A DNA stretch of 64,000 bases from Acidobacteriota bacterium (GTDB taxonomy: Bacteria; Acidobacteriota; Aminicenantia; Aminicenantales; Saccharicenantaceae), in contig JAWSUF010000005.1 in the NCBI GenBank assembly GCA_033549365.1, forward strand, positions 1 through 64,000, written 5' to 3'. The notes under the pieces were generated by a model. The model searched no databases. It worked only from the letters and a program-made list of their open reading frames with translations, and was not told the DNA's origin. Positions 12,291-22,601 of this stretch are shown here, in pieces; the stretch's first letter is position 1; each line of letters opens with the position of its first letter. A program made the translations under genes and the position numbers.

Positions 12291-13680
12291 CGGTCTGACT
12301 CTCTTCTGAAACTGCGTTTCTGGCAAGCGACCGGTAGGTAGCCAGCACCTTCTTGCGGATCTGTTCGTCCCGCAGGTCCGGCAGAACGTGCTCTACAAAT
12401 CCAGCAAGCGTTCCGAGCATAGGCCCCTCAGCGATCCAGACTCTGCGGTCTTTTTGTGTGCGTAGCCTTGTGAGGAACTCGCTCTGCGGATTAGGATCAA
12501 CAATGACCAGCGTGAAACTCGGAACCGCTAGGGCCTGCCTGACGATTGCGTTCACGTGCTCGTCACCGAAGCCATAGCCAATGACGAACAACACACTCTG
12601 AGGCCGCGTGACGACCCCAGAAAATCGACGGAAAAGCTCGGAGTACGGCATGCCCAGTGTCTCGCCGTACTTCGTCGGAGCTGGATAGATCAGCAATGGC
12701 TGCACACCATCGGACTTGAACGGAACCGTCTGCACGCCATAGGGGTCATCCATAGTCGGCTCATTTGCTGTCCACGTAATCGATCCGTGCAGCTTGTATA
12801 GGTGCAGCACACGATCGAACCGATGAACGCGACCTTCAGTCGTCTCCGCAGGAAAGTAGAGATCCTGCTCGTAGCTTTCGGGTCGGAACACACGTCGCTG
12901 CGTTCCGACAAAGCCATCCAGCAGCACGACCCCCTCAGCATCAGCGGCTTGCTCGACTAGAGTGTCGTAATTAAGCGTGAATATGTTGGTCCGCTTCAGA
13001 TTGAGTGGCCTCGTAAGCAGCTTTCGTAGCAGCGTCTTGTGGTCAGCGAGTCTGTCCTCTTTGTCGTTGGTTGGCAGGTTGCAGTTGTTGGCCAAGGCCA
13101 ACGAGGCATGTTTAATGGCATCGTCAATATCGTCCGACTTGGCGTCGACCGAGAGTGAGCCATCAATCTTGAGCCGCCCACCTGATTTGGGCAGGGCAGA
13201 GCGCCAGCGAAACAGGATGGCCAGCACTCGCTCGAAGTTGGTCCGTAGTGGCTCGCCTCCGCCGCCGGTGAGAGCTGTTTGCCTCATGATAATCTGTTCT
13301 CTCGATATCGGAGCCTCTTCGCCGCCACCAGACACTCGCACCGCCAGATAGAAAATCTTGAGCCATTGCCTAATACGTGGCTGATCAGTTCCACGGATGC
13401 CCTCGTCGTGCAGCTGTCTCTCGATGGGAAGCGGAACGGAGCCGATAAGGAGCCCGCCGCAATTCACGGAAGCCCCGGCGCCTAGCAAAAACGAGACATT
13501 CTCTGTCTTTAGCAACGTGCCAATGCGAACGCAGAGGTCATCTAATGACTCCGATTCGCTTTTCTTGGGGGCCGGAACAGCATCGGCACCACGAGTATCT
13601 GCGGTTGCCTCTGTAAAAGCGATTACCCTTTCGCCTCCTATCTCAAAGCGATCTTTCTCGGTGAACAACTGAGTTGTCAT
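12280..13680 (-). CDS. SIR2-domain NAD-degrading defence effector
   Basis: This 466-aa protein carries a prokaryotic SIR2 fold: the NAD-binding loop SFLLGAGASVNCGG near residue 60, the NYDTLVEQA segment, HLYKLHGSITW with the expected catalytic His, and VLFVIGYGFGDEHVN. Such domains, when paired with HerA, deplete NAD or attack DNA on phage infection; that is family knowledge. It is an orphan-type long SIR2 rather than a CobB deacetylase, since zinc-binding Cys pairs are absent. The ATG at 13680 overlaps the hsdS stop (ATGA), so translation is coupled to the restriction genes. Confidence 0.9.
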   Translation of the reverse strand: MTTQLFTEKDRFEIGGERVIAFTEATADTRGADAVPAPKKSESESLDDLCVRIGTLLKTENVSFLLGAGASVNCGGLLIGSVPLPIERQLHDEGIRGTDQPRIRQWLKIFYLAVRVSGGGEEAPISREQIIMRQTALTGGGGEPLRTNFERVLAILFRWRSALPKSGGRLKIDGSLSVDAKSDDIDDAIKHASLALANNCNLPTNDKEDRLADHKTLLRKLLTRPLNLKRTNIFTLNYDTLVEQAADAEGVVLLDGFVGTQRRVFRPESYEQDLYFPAETTEGRVHRFDRVLHLYKLHGSITWTANEPTMDDPYGVQTVPFKSDGVQPLLIYPAPTKYGETLGMPYSELFRRFSGVVTRPQSVLFVIGYGFGDEHVNAIVRQALAVPSFTLVIVDPNPQSEFLTRLRTQKDRRVWIAEGPMLGTLAGFVEHVLPDLRDEQIRKKVLATYRSLARNAVSEESQTDED

Positions 13681-15068
13681 TTCTCCCCCTCGCTAAGACC
13701 GAGCGTTACATTTGAGATTAACTTCTCTGTGTCCTTCACACGCAATTCACCGGAGATAAGCTTAGGCAGCAGAGTGTCCCGGATTTTCGCGAGTGCCGCG
13801 ACTTCCATTCGAGCAATGGAGATTCGGTGATGAAGCTTTCGAACAATAACATCAAACATGTCTGACACCGCCTTGGGTGGGGTAATGAGCTGAATCGATT
13901 TCAGATAGCTAACAGGACGCGCAATAGAGGGCACCCCCACCTGTGATGTATTCGCCAAGAGCGTTTGCTGACCTTGTGGGGAGCGAAAGAAGTACGTCAT
14001 CAAGAGCGGCGATATCTTCGTCAATTCACATCGGAGGAAGAACTGCCGTTGAGACAAGATGTATCGCTCGTACCGTGATCGGTCAGGGATGTATGATACC
14101 TGCCCGATGTTGCCCGCGTGCGTGAAGACAACGTCGCCACGCATAACATTGGAACTGGTTAATCTCTTTGCATGTTCGGCGGTGATGAAGTTATACGTTC
14201 TATCTTCGAGCATCGTGTTATTTAAATGCTGGCCACTGATAACTGGAATGCCATGCTCGACAAATGTCGAAACTTTGATATTGCTCCCGAAAGGACCCAT
14301 CCCCACCTTAAGGCTCAAGCTCTCCACAGAATTAATCTCCCATCCCTCTGGGATCTCACCAAGTACAGAATCTACGAGGCGATCAGGGAAAAGATCATAG
14401 AGGTGAGCGGGAAGACCAAGGAGCGATTCGTCTTTGCGCCAGCGGCCTTCCATCTTTGCGCGGACGGGATCGAAGTCCACGAACCACGATTTGAAAAGCG
14501 CACGCGCCATCGCTTCCAAGCTTTCTTTCATCCGCCGGTTCAGCTCGATTTTGTCGTCCAACGTTCCGAGGATGTGAGCGATGGCTTCCTGCTCCTCGGG
14601 CGGGGGCAGCACTATTGACAACCGCTCGAGCATCTCGTTGTTGAGGCTCGCTCTAGTAGACAAGGACGACATTGCTGTGACGGCGTTACGAAAAGCAGGA
14701 GCGCGGAAATAGTAGCGAGCGTACTCTGGGACGACGGTGTCCGGGGTCTTCGGCCTGAGTCGCTTTGTGAAGCCGTTGAAGGTTGCATTCGGAACATCAC
14801 GAAGAGCGACGCAGCTCATTCCGAGCTCCTCCATCGTCTCACTGGTCCTAGTCACGAAAACATCCCCGCGCCTGATTGAGCAACGAGTGCGATCTTGTTC
14901 GGTGGAGTTAACAAGTTCGGCAAGTTGTGTCGGGACAGATGAGTTGTAGAAAACGTCCTTGAAGCACAAAAATGGGTATCCAGATCCGAACGCAGAGCGG
15001 GGTTTCGAGAGTCCGGAGCTGAACTCATAAATCTGACCCAGGGGAACGGTCTTCCACTCACCCGCCAT
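13677..15068 (-). CDS. hsdS: Type I restriction specificity subunit (HsdS)
   Basis: HsdS sets the DNA target of the methylase and nuclease. Two target-recognition domains are visible: the first ends in the conserved helix LPPPEEQEAIAHILGTLDDK with ELNRRMKESLEAMARALFKS, and the second ends with VAALAKIRDTLLPKLISGEL. The start chosen is MAGEWKTVPLGQIYEFSSG at 15068, since this is the usual beginning of a TRD and overlaps the preceding gene by only 11 nt; a longer in-frame start at 15146 would overlap it by 89 nt. The resulting 463 aa is typical. Its methylase partner is HsdM at 15764-17419. Confidence 0.93.
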   Translation of the reverse strand: MAGEWKTVPLGQIYEFSSGLSKPRSAFGSGYPFLCFKDVFYNSSVPTQLAELVNSTEQDRTRCSIRRGDVFVTRTSETMEELGMSCVALRDVPNATFNGFTKRLRPKTPDTVVPEYARYYFRAPAFRNAVTAMSSLSTRASLNNEMLERLSIVLPPPEEQEAIAHILGTLDDKIELNRRMKESLEAMARALFKSWFVDFDPVRAKMEGRWRKDESLLGLPAHLYDLFPDRLVDSVLGEIPEGWEINSVESLSLKVGMGPFGSNIKVSTFVEHGIPVISGQHLNNTMLEDRTYNFITAEHAKRLTSSNVMRGDVVFTHAGNIGQVSYIPDRSRYERYILSQRQFFLRCELTKISPLLMTYFFRSPQGQQTLLANTSQVGVPSIARPVSYLKSIQLITPPKAVSDMFDVIVRKLHHRISIARMEVAALAKIRDTLLPKLISGELRVKDTEKLISNVTLGLSEGEK

Positions 15069-15567
15069 GCTCAAGAACCTCAATATTCTTCTTGCTGACG
15101 CGTTTGATCTGTTTGCCTTTTGTAAACCAGAGCCGCTTAAAATCATTATTTTTAAGAATCAACAACAGTCCGAAACAATAATCATATTCTCGACCGGTGA
15201 AGGCTTCCAACTTGGTTTTATCTTTATTAATGCTCATTCCCTTTTTCTTTATTTCTATAACCAGAAGATTCTTATGAGTCTGACGACGATGCACGATGAT
15301 ATCCGGGAAAACAGTCTTTGCTTCAATATCATCGTCTTTGACATCATTGAAGCTTACGTTCAGAGTTTTTCGGTCTTTCATTTTCCTGTTATACTCACAA
15401 TCAACATTCCAGCCGGTGAATTCCTGTTGAAGGTACTCAGCAAGCTTATGTGAGATAGAGCGCTCATTGATGTTGACATCAAACAGTTCTTCATCGTTAA
15501 GCTTGAGCTTATCTATTGCGCAATTAACAGCATTTTTAATCAAACTCATTTTATTGTCAGTTGTCAT
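15058..15567 (-). CDS. Small PD-(D/E)xK nuclease-like protein inserted between hsdM and hsdS
   Basis: This 169-aa protein has TVFPDIIVHRRQ followed by LLVIEIKKKG, a PD ... ExK arrangement typical of restriction-endonuclease folds; the loop between them is short. Its sequence is AT-rich and lysine/asparagine-rich compared with hsdM and hsdS, so it was probably acquired separately. It overlaps the hsdS start by 11 nt and lies 196 bp downstream of hsdM. It might add nuclease activity to the type I system, act as a decoy or inhibitor, or be an independent defence gene. I know no standard type I subunit of this kind. Confidence 0.6.
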   Translation of the reverse strand: MTTDNKMSLIKNAVNCAIDKLKLNDEELFDVNINERSISHKLAEYLQQEFTGWNVDCEYNRKMKDRKTLNVSFNDVKDDDIEAKTVFPDIIVHRRQTHKNLLVIEIKKKGMSINKDKTKLEAFTGREYDYCFGLLLILKNNDFKRLWFTKGKQIKRVSKKNIEVLEHGG

Positions 15568-15727
15568 AGCTTAAGATCCCCAGATTGAATAGCAAATCAT
15601 TTCCAACGATACCCAGTTTAGCTAAAGCCTGTATGAACTTGCATGTTAATTCATAATGTCCGGTAAGGCCGCGTTGCATGGCAAGAATCCTTACTCAAAT
15701 ACCATTAAATAAGGACGACTGTTATTA

Positions 15728-15747
15728 AACGAAACGGGTGTTTCGTT
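15728..15747. terminator. Hairpin between hsdM and the small nuclease gene
   Basis: AACGAAAC and GTTTCGTT form a perfect 8-bp stem around a 4-nt loop, 17 bp beyond the hsdM stop. The minus-strand read-out continues into a TTTAATAA tract, so it could act as a weak or leaky terminator that lowers expression of the downstream part of the operon. It could also be an operator for a dimeric regulator. The rest of 15568-15763 holds nothing I recognise. Confidence 0.4.
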
Positions 15748-15763
15748 AAAGATAGCACAGGCT

Positions 15764-17419
<1,656 letters not shown>

Positions 17420-17573
17420 GGGTTACCTCGTGGAATGGTGGGTGTGTGGACGGGGGTGGGGGTTGGGGAGAGGGCGTGGGCGAAGGATGGGGCGAAGGCG
17501 GGTGAGAGGGTGGCTACAGGAGAAGAAGCGAGAACAGGAGCAGGGAAGTGAGTGGAAACGAGGGTGGGTGAGT

Positions 17574-17665
17574 ATTCCGACGCAATTCGGCCGGGCATTC
17601 CGACGGAATCCGGCCACCCATTCCGAGGGAAGCCGGCCACCTGTTCCGAGGCGAAGCCGGCCACT
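17574..17665. repeat. Four tandem degenerate 23-bp units, IS21-end-like (copy 1)
   Basis: Four contiguous units start at 17574, 17597, 17620 and 17643, each of the form (A/G)TTCCGA...GGCCGG or GGCCAC. They sit in a longer block (about 17430-17830) that recurs at about 20595-20945. Multiple short terminal repeats of this kind are typical of IS21-family ends, where they bind the transposase; assignment is by memory of the family. No istA/istB gene is present. The whole stretch 17420-17948 has no gene; it contains this array, a G-rich purine tract near 17440-17520 and the promoter block below. Confidence 0.65.
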
Positions 17666-17757
17666 TTTCGCGGTTTTTTCGGAATGGGTGGTAGAGATCA
17701 CCGGAATTCGTAGGAGGGAGCAGATGGCGGCGGTGTTTAATATTCTGTATGCCCCCG

Positions 17758-17820
17758 TTATCACATCGTACCCTTATCTTGGTGTGGATGAATGGTATAT
17801 CGAGGGGCTGGGTAAGTCAA
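17758..17820 (-). promoter_or_regulatory. Shared promoter-leader block, copy 1 (upstream of hsdM)
   Basis: On the minus strand TTGACT (17815-17820) is followed 17 bp later by TACCAT (17792-17797), a plausible sigma70 promoter. Directly downstream is a block conserved in all four copies, with CCAAGATAAGG and GATGTGATAAC as its core (17758-17789). The first gene read is hsdM, about 370 bp further on, beyond the 23-bp repeats. Confidence 0.6.
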
Positions 17821-17948
17821 GGAGAAGAGGTTGAATTCGAAGGGAAGCTACTATAGGGTCAACGTCGCAGATCACCCACGCCGCCTGTGGCTTAGGAGCA
17901 ACGCTGGTAGCATTGGGTGCATCGGGAGTTTAGAATACATCGAAACGT

Positions 17949-18461
17949 CTATTCGTCTTTTCGCTTGCCTATCGTGACCGAAAACAGCACTTGGCTATCT
18001 TCGGGGGCTTCGCGTGTTCCGGAGATAATCCTCGAGGCCGCATCATTGATCACCCTGACAAGGGTCGCCGCTGCAGCAAAGATTTGTTCATAACGCGTAA
18101 GTTCATTGAGCAACCCCCTGCGCCCCGCCTCGTCTCCAAAGTGGGATTCCCTTTCGATGAAGAATCGATGCGCCAGGAAATTTCGGGTAGTGAGGGCCTC
18201 GGCCCACAAGGTCGTCACACGATCATCGCTGAACGACGCCTTGGACGCCAGCCGATTAAGCAAGGCCCCAAGTGTCTTCTTCTGGAGTGCCTCATCGAGG
18301 CGTCCGATTTCTTCAACAGAAGGCGGGACCTCTCCAATCTTAGCGAATGTTACCAAAAGGTCGCCCAACGCGACTTCAAAGAACTGGGCGTACTGAACGG
18401 CTGCACCAAAGCGGGCAAACACAGCATTAAACTCTATTCCCTCGGTTTTCAGCATCGCCAA
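17949..18461 (-). CDS. HEPN-like protein
   Basis: This 170-aa alpha-helical protein contains RNFLAHRFF, an R-x4-H motif of the HEPN superfamily, near residue 92. HEPN proteins act as RNases in toxin-antitoxin and defence systems; the Arg and His form the active site in a dimer. No nucleotidyltransferase partner adjoins it: on its 5' side is an IS3 remnant and on its 3' side the promoter block of hsdM, so it may be a lone effector or may have lost its partner when the IS arrived. The motif fit is good; the specific family is not identified. Confidence 0.6.
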   Translation of the reverse strand: MAMLKTEGIEFNAVFARFGAAVQYAQFFEVALGDLLVTFAKIGEVPPSVEEIGRLDEALQKKTLGALLNRLASKASFSDDRVTTLWAEALTTRNFLAHRFFIERESHFGDEAGRRGLLNELTRYEQIFAAAATLVRVINDAASRIISGTREAPEDSQVLFSVTIGKRKDE

Positions 18462-18536
18462 AGACTCTCCGCACGGATAAGCCCCCTATTTTTTGGACCA
18501 GTTTGAGGGCTTATTTGTGCTAACATCTCAGAGAGT

Positions 18537-19040
18537 TTAAACCCTTTTTTTGATATATTTCATCGGCGCCATATAGCCGAACACCGAGTGTCTGGACTCA
18601 TCATTGTAATGCCGGATTCGTTCTTAAACAACCGTCTTAAGAGATTCGAGATCCTCTTGATCCAAAACAAACTCCGGTTCTCTCCTTTGAATCTTCCGTT
18701 GAACGACTCCATAAGGACGTTCTCTTTACATCCCTTTTCGGAATAGGAAATTCGGGCTTTGGATTTTACCATGATCTCGGCCAGCTAGCGGTGGCCAAGA
18801 TACTCTATCCTGATTGTGGCGCGCAATGACATCTTGGCTCTTCCGGGCCAGCGCCCTTATCGTTTTCTTGGCCCGCCGCCAGGCCGCCAGAGCCAGATCC
18901 GTATCGTTGTTCAATCCCAACGCGTGTCCCACAACCCGTTTACTGCCATGATAGATGATGGGCATCAATTGCGCCGAGGCCCGACCTCTCCAATAAACGA
19001 TCTCGGTAAAATCCGTATAGGAAACCCTGAGATCTCCGAT
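18537..19040 (-). pseudogene. IS3-family transposase (orfB) remnant
   Basis: Pieces of an IS3/IS150-type DDE integrase core are readable in shifting frames. YTDFTEIVYW then LMPIIYHGSKRVVGHALG lies near 18930-19040, LALAAWRRAKKTIRAL and a degenerate HNQDRV near 18840, and VLMESFNGRFKGENRSLF near 18680. The usual C-terminus ERIRHYNDESRHSVFGYMAP ends at 18537, with an in-frame TAA just before it. Several frameshifts make it inactive. The sequence TTTTTTGGACCAGTTTGAGG at 18490-18509 may be part of the right IS end. It separates the HEPN gene from the kinase gene. Confidence 0.85.
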
Positions 19041-19085
19041 ATTGTCGCCAATCCGGACGGCCAGGTAGCAACTTGAGAGAGAGCC

Positions 19086-20558
19086 TCATATAGAAGTCCT
19101 ATAGAGCGATCTGAGAAACTCTTCTATTTTTACATCTACATCAAGTGTCACCTCGGGGATGTAGATGTGCATGGCCCTAAGCCCCCGTTCAATGTGTTCT
19201 GCATTTTTCGAATCCAAGCCGAAATACTTGCAGTTTCGATATGCAGAATCAGTGAGCGGGTTAGTGCGCACTCGGCAGACTACCCACTCGCCATAAATAT
19301 CCCCAGCACGCCGTCTCAACAGAAGATTAAACCCACAACCATTAGTGTCTTCTAGCAGAGCCATATGTCGTACTTCAAAGGGCGGGATCTTGAGCGGTGG
19401 ATATGCAGCAAAGAAACTGATCTTTGCTGCCGCGGCGTATGGAAAATGAATCCGCCATCCGCCCGTCTCCCTCACAAGGGACGCCTTCGGCCCTTCGGTG
19501 GAATCATTAAATCGTTTGACCGAGTCTTCAATAAGTCGAATTATTTCTCCCTCTTGTTTGGCATCGATTTCAGCCTCCTCATCGGCCTTCCGGACTTCAG
19601 CTTCCTCCCGTAAGCGACGTTCAGTAGCCTCGTGATGCCGTTTTGATGCCTCTTCGAGAAGCGGGCTAACAGGTGCGGCTAGTGTCGCAGCCTCTCTATC
19701 GAAGGCAGCCGTAAGCGCAGCAGTTACAGCCGCCCAGGATTCGTACCGTCGGTCTGGGCGCTTCTCGAGTAGGCGTGCGAGAACTTCATCAAAGCGACGT
19801 GGCAAGTCTGGACGGAGGGATCGGGCGTCCATCGGCGCATTAAGGACGTGCATCCTTCGGAATTGGTCAAGTTCGCCCGTGGTTGGAATGGTATATGGGT
19901 ACTTAAGAGTAGCGATTTCAAAGAAGACTATTCCGGCTGAGTACATATCGAGTTGGATCGTGTTGCTCTTTCCTTCCCAACCCTCAGGAGCCATGTAAAG
20001 GACGTGCTGGCCACCCTTGAAAGTCACGCTACGCGTAGCTGCGCCCACAAGTTTTGCTAGACCGAAGTCAGCGATCTTAAGCGTATTGTCAACAAAGAGA
20101 ATGTTGTCGGGTTTCAAATCGCGGTGCAAAACCTTTGAGTTGATCGCCTCCATGCCCGCAGCAATGTCAAGGCACCAATGTTTAATGACTTCGAGGGTAA
20201 ACGGAAGATTCAAATTTCTCGCATCTTCGATTTTGCGGAATAGAGTCCCGTTATTCGCAAACTCAGTTACGACGTACGGCGGAAACGCACCTTCCTGACC
20301 GAGCATAAACACTTGCAAGACATTCGGATGGCTAACTTGGCTGCCCGCCAGCACCTCATTGAAGAGGGTCTGCCGCTCTGATTGCGTAGCTAGTAGCCCA
20401 GCCTGTAGGAACTTTACTGCATAGATATCTCCCTTTTCTCCTTCGGCTCTAAACACAATGCCGAAAGCACCTGCGCCCAGCACTTCGACAAGACGAAGAT
20501 CGCCCGCATCAGAAGGGCCCGGCACTACTGCTCCAACGGTCGGGAAGGTTGCTCTCAC
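19086..20558 (-). CDS. Hanks-type Ser/Thr protein kinase with C-terminal unknown domain
   Basis: The kinase domain (residues 20-290) is complete: glycine loop LGAGAFGIVF, AVKF lysine, VLHRDLKPDN catalytic loop, ADFGLA metal-binding motif and the MAPEGW segment. It is followed by a charged coiled-coil-like stretch (EATERRLREEAEVRKADEE) and a roughly 150-aa C-terminal domain that I do not recognise, which may sense the trigger or bind a substrate. No transmembrane segment is seen, so it is not a PASTA-type surface kinase. The second copy of the repeat/promoter block precedes it. Kinases in such islands can be abortive-infection effectors; this role is inferred from context. Confidence 0.9.
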   Translation of the reverse strand: MRATFPTVGAVVPGPSDAGDLRLVEVLGAGAFGIVFRAEGEKGDIYAVKFLQAGLLATQSERQTLFNEVLAGSQVSHPNVLQVFMLGQEGAFPPYVVTEFANNGTLFRKIEDARNLNLPFTLEVIKHWCLDIAAGMEAINSKVLHRDLKPDNILFVDNTLKIADFGLAKLVGAATRSVTFKGGQHVLYMAPEGWEGKSNTIQLDMYSAGIVFFEIATLKYPYTIPTTGELDQFRRMHVLNAPMDARSLRPDLPRRFDEVLARLLEKRPDRRYESWAAVTAALTAAFDREAATLAAPVSPLLEEASKRHHEATERRLREEAEVRKADEEAEIDAKQEGEIIRLIEDSVKRFNDSTEGPKASLVRETGGWRIHFPYAAAAKISFFAAYPPLKIPPFEVRHMALLEDTNGCGFNLLLRRRAGDIYGEWVVCRVRTNPLTDSAYRNCKYFGLDSKNAEHIERGLRAMHIYIPEVTLDVDVKIEEFLRSLYRTSI

Positions 20559-20687
20559 ACTTCACTCCCAGTTTTTCTGAGTGCAAGGGGTTTTCTCGTG
20601 AATTGATGGGGGTAAGGCTGGGGTTGGGGGCGAGGGATGAAGCGAGGGCGAGTGCGCGGGAGTGAGTGGGAACGAGGGCGGGTGAGT

Positions 20688-20779
20688 ATTCCGACGCAAC
20701 TCGGCCGGGCATTCCGACTGAATCCGGCCACCCATTCCGAGGGAAGTCGGCCACCTATTCCGAGACGAAGCCGGCCACT
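20688..20779. repeat. Four tandem degenerate 23-bp units, IS21-end-like (copy 2)
   Basis: This is a direct repeat of the array at 17574-17665, in the same orientation and within a similar block of about 350 bp (20595-20945). The alignment runs from the shared GTGAGTATTCCGACGCAA onward with scattered substitutions, so the two copies have diverged and are not a recent duplication. The interval 17.4-20.9 kb, carrying hsdM's upstream region, HEPN, IS3 remnant and kinase, is bracketed by the two copies. Confidence 0.65.
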
Positions 20780-20870
20780 TGTAGCGGTTTTTTCGGAAAG
20801 GGTGGCCGAGATCGTCGGAATTCGTAGGCGGGAGCAGATGGCGACGGTGCTTAATAATCTGTTTGCCCCC

Positions 20871-20934
20871 ATTATCACATCGCGCCCTTATCTTGGTGTG
20901 GATGAATGGTATATCGGGGAGCGGGGCAAGTCAA
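20871..20934 (-). promoter_or_regulatory. Shared promoter-leader block, copy 2 (upstream of the kinase)
   Basis: TTGACT (20929-20934), 17-bp spacer and TACCAT (20906-20911) on the minus strand, followed by the conserved core CCAAGATAAGG...GATGTGATAAT at 20871-20902. The kinase start lies 313 bp downstream, past the 23-bp repeats. The block overlaps the intergenic end of the DUF5131 gene by only a few bases. Confidence 0.6.
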
Positions 20935-20947
20935 GGAGAGTAGGGCT

Positions 20948-21664
20948 CTATGACGAATATTGTTGGGGCATCTGGTTCCAGATGCTGCCCTCAAGAACCC
21001 TGCCGGAAGTCTTTTTTCTCTTCCCGCCCCATTGTTTAAAGAAGAAGGGCACATTCTTTTGTAGGCAGGCGTTGCGGATTTCAATGACCCAGCTTTGCTT
21101 CATTGGGCGCGCGCCGGGGCCGGATTCGCCGCCGACAATAACCCAATCGATCCCGGCGAGATCAAGGCCCGGCAGAGGGCCGAGCAAAGGCTCAATAGAA
21201 AGAAACTTTACTTCCGAAGGGATGTCTCTGAGCCGTCTGACCCGGCCAAGCCGGTCATTGTCTTCCACCGTGACCCCCATCCACACATTTCTATGCCACG
21301 GGAGCTTCGAAGCAACCTTGCTCAAACGATCAGCTCGCTTGGTGAGAATTTGATAAGTGTGTCGAGGCGTGTTTCCCATGACCTCGAAGACACGGCGTAT
21401 AAAGCTGTCCGGTACTCTCTCGTGAAACAAGTCGCCCATGGAATTAACGAAAACCATGCGGGGTTTCGCCCATTTCAATGGCAACTCCAGCATGTGGAGG
21501 TGTGTCCGCACTGCGAATCTGTCACGGTAGTTGCGTTGTCCCATCGCTTGAAGGCGTTTTGCCATACGCTCCGCATAGCAGTTGAGGCAGCCGGGAGATA
21601 TTTTTGAGCATCCTGTTGCGGGGTTCCAAGTTGCCTCCGTCCATTCAATTTTCGTTGCACTCAT
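20948..21664 (-). CDS. DUF5131 / phage Gp37-Gp68 family protein
   Basis: This 238-aa protein begins [20 protein letters not shown] and has [17 protein letters not shown], the Cys-rich signature of the Gp37/Gp68 (DUF5131) family, plus [25 protein letters not shown] and [14 protein letters not shown], all characteristic blocks. The family is common in phages and defence or mobile islands; the Cys spacing suggests an iron-sulfur or zinc site, and members have been compared with radical SAM enzymes, but the activity is unproven. The often co-located three-Cys-motif partner is not in the window. The start ATG is 18 nt downstream of promoter block copy 3. Confidence 0.88.
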   Translation of the reverse strand: MSATKIEWTEATWNPATGCSKISPGCLNCYAERMAKRLQAMGQRNYRDRFAVRTHLHMLELPLKWAKPRMVFVNSMGDLFHERVPDSFIRRVFEVMGNTPRHTYQILTKRADRLSKVASKLPWHRNVWMGVTVEDNDRLGRVRRLRDIPSEVKFLSIEPLLGPLPGLDLAGIDWVIVGGESGPGARPMKQSWVIEIRNACLQKNVPFFFKQWGGKRKKTSGRVLEGSIWNQMPQQYSS

Positions 21665-21681
21665 GACTTATGTATTCCCCC

Positions 21682-21745
21682 GTTATCACATCGCGTCCTT
21701 AGCGTGGAATGGATGAACAATATTTCGGGCGACCGGGCCAGTCAA
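21682..21745 (-). promoter_or_regulatory. Shared promoter-leader block, copy 3 (upstream of the DUF5131 gene)
   Basis: On the minus strand TTGACT (21740-21745) and TATTGT (21717-21722) are 17 bp apart, followed by the conserved core ending GATGTGATAAC at 21682. This copy lacks the 23-bp repeats and sits 18 bp from the ATG, which shows that the promoter block is separable from the IS21-like array. Confidence 0.6.
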
Positions 21746-21782
21746 GAAGAATAGATTCATCGCAGAATGAATTTTTTCGCCC

Positions 21783-22601
21783 TTATTCGATCCTGTTTCC
21801 GTATGTCTCCAGCAGGAGAGCAACGAACAGAGAATCCAGCCGTTCCGTGTCTCTCGTGCGCGACGGCCTCTCGCGGGCTGCAGATATTCGGGAAAGCCGG
21901 TCATCCAAAAAGTCCGATATCGCCGGGATTCTTGGGCCTTTGTCAAGTTCATGTCCGGCTTTCTTCCGTGCAACCAAGGCCTCTATCGCTTCTCGAAGAG
22001 GACCGGCCGGGAGGAGACGCTCGACAAGAATCGAGAATTCCATGGGAACCACTCCATAACCCGACTCGATCCACATGCACGCCAGAACAGGACGAAGAAC
22101 ATAGAAATACTTCTTGACCCAAACGGTGTCACCTTGGAGATACTGCCGATAATTCCCTTGAGCCATGTGCAAGTAGTGGTACATGCAAGAGATGGGAGCA
22201 TAATACTCGGCAATCAACTCCCGCAGTTGGGAAGCGGCGGTGCCGACCTCGCGGTAGACGATGGGCGACTGAAGCCATTCCAAAAGGGGAGGATTGGACT
22301 TGCGGAGCATTTCAAGGGCTTTGAGGAGGTCCCATCCGGAGATGTCCAAACCATCGGCCGGCGGCCTCTCGATGACATCCCGTTTCTTCCGGATCGTGAG
22401 GTACCAATCCACGGGCCGCAAATAGATGAAGCGGACATCGTAATCGCTATCCGCCGACTCGAATCCCCAAGCTCGGCTCCCCGACTCGCAAGCGTACAAG
22501 ACCCGTACGGACTCTTCCGCCTCTATCCGGTCAAGCCCGTTCTTGACTCTGTTGAAGAGCTTATCCCTCACCGATTCATGGCCGCTCAAACTCAACCTCA
22601 C
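21783..22601 (-). CDS. RlaP-like nucleotidyltransferase (COG3541 / YcgL-type)
   Basis: This 272-aa protein of the DNA polymerase beta superfamily carries GSRAWGFESADSDYDVRFIY (residues 41-60), which holds the GS and DxD motifs that bind nucleotide and metal. RlaP family members are linked to RNA repair with RNA ligases; no ligase is present here, so it may be a defence-associated stand-alone copy. The start is a GTG at 22601 (VRLSLSGHES), overlapping a short upstream reading frame; no better ATG exists upstream. Promoter block copy 4 is about 260 bp upstream. Confidence 0.88.
   Translation of the reverse strand: MRLSLSGHESVRDKLFNRVKNGLDRIEAEESVRVLYACESGSRAWGFESADSDYDVRFIYLRPVDWYLTIRKKRDVIERPPADGLDISGWDLLKALEMLRKSNPPLLEWLQSPIVYREVGTAASQLRELIAEYYAPISCMYHYLHMAQGNYRQYLQGDTVWVKKYFYVLRPVLACMWIESGYGVVPMEFSILVERLLPAGPLREAIEALVARKKAGHELDKGPRIPAISDFLDDRLSRISAARERPSRTRDTERLDSLFVALLLETYGNRIE

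Noticed and set aside
17574-17665. Short tandem repeats that could be taken for a CRISPR array
   Set aside because: The units are contiguous with no unique spacers, only four copies, degenerate, and linked to promoter blocks; no cas genes are present.
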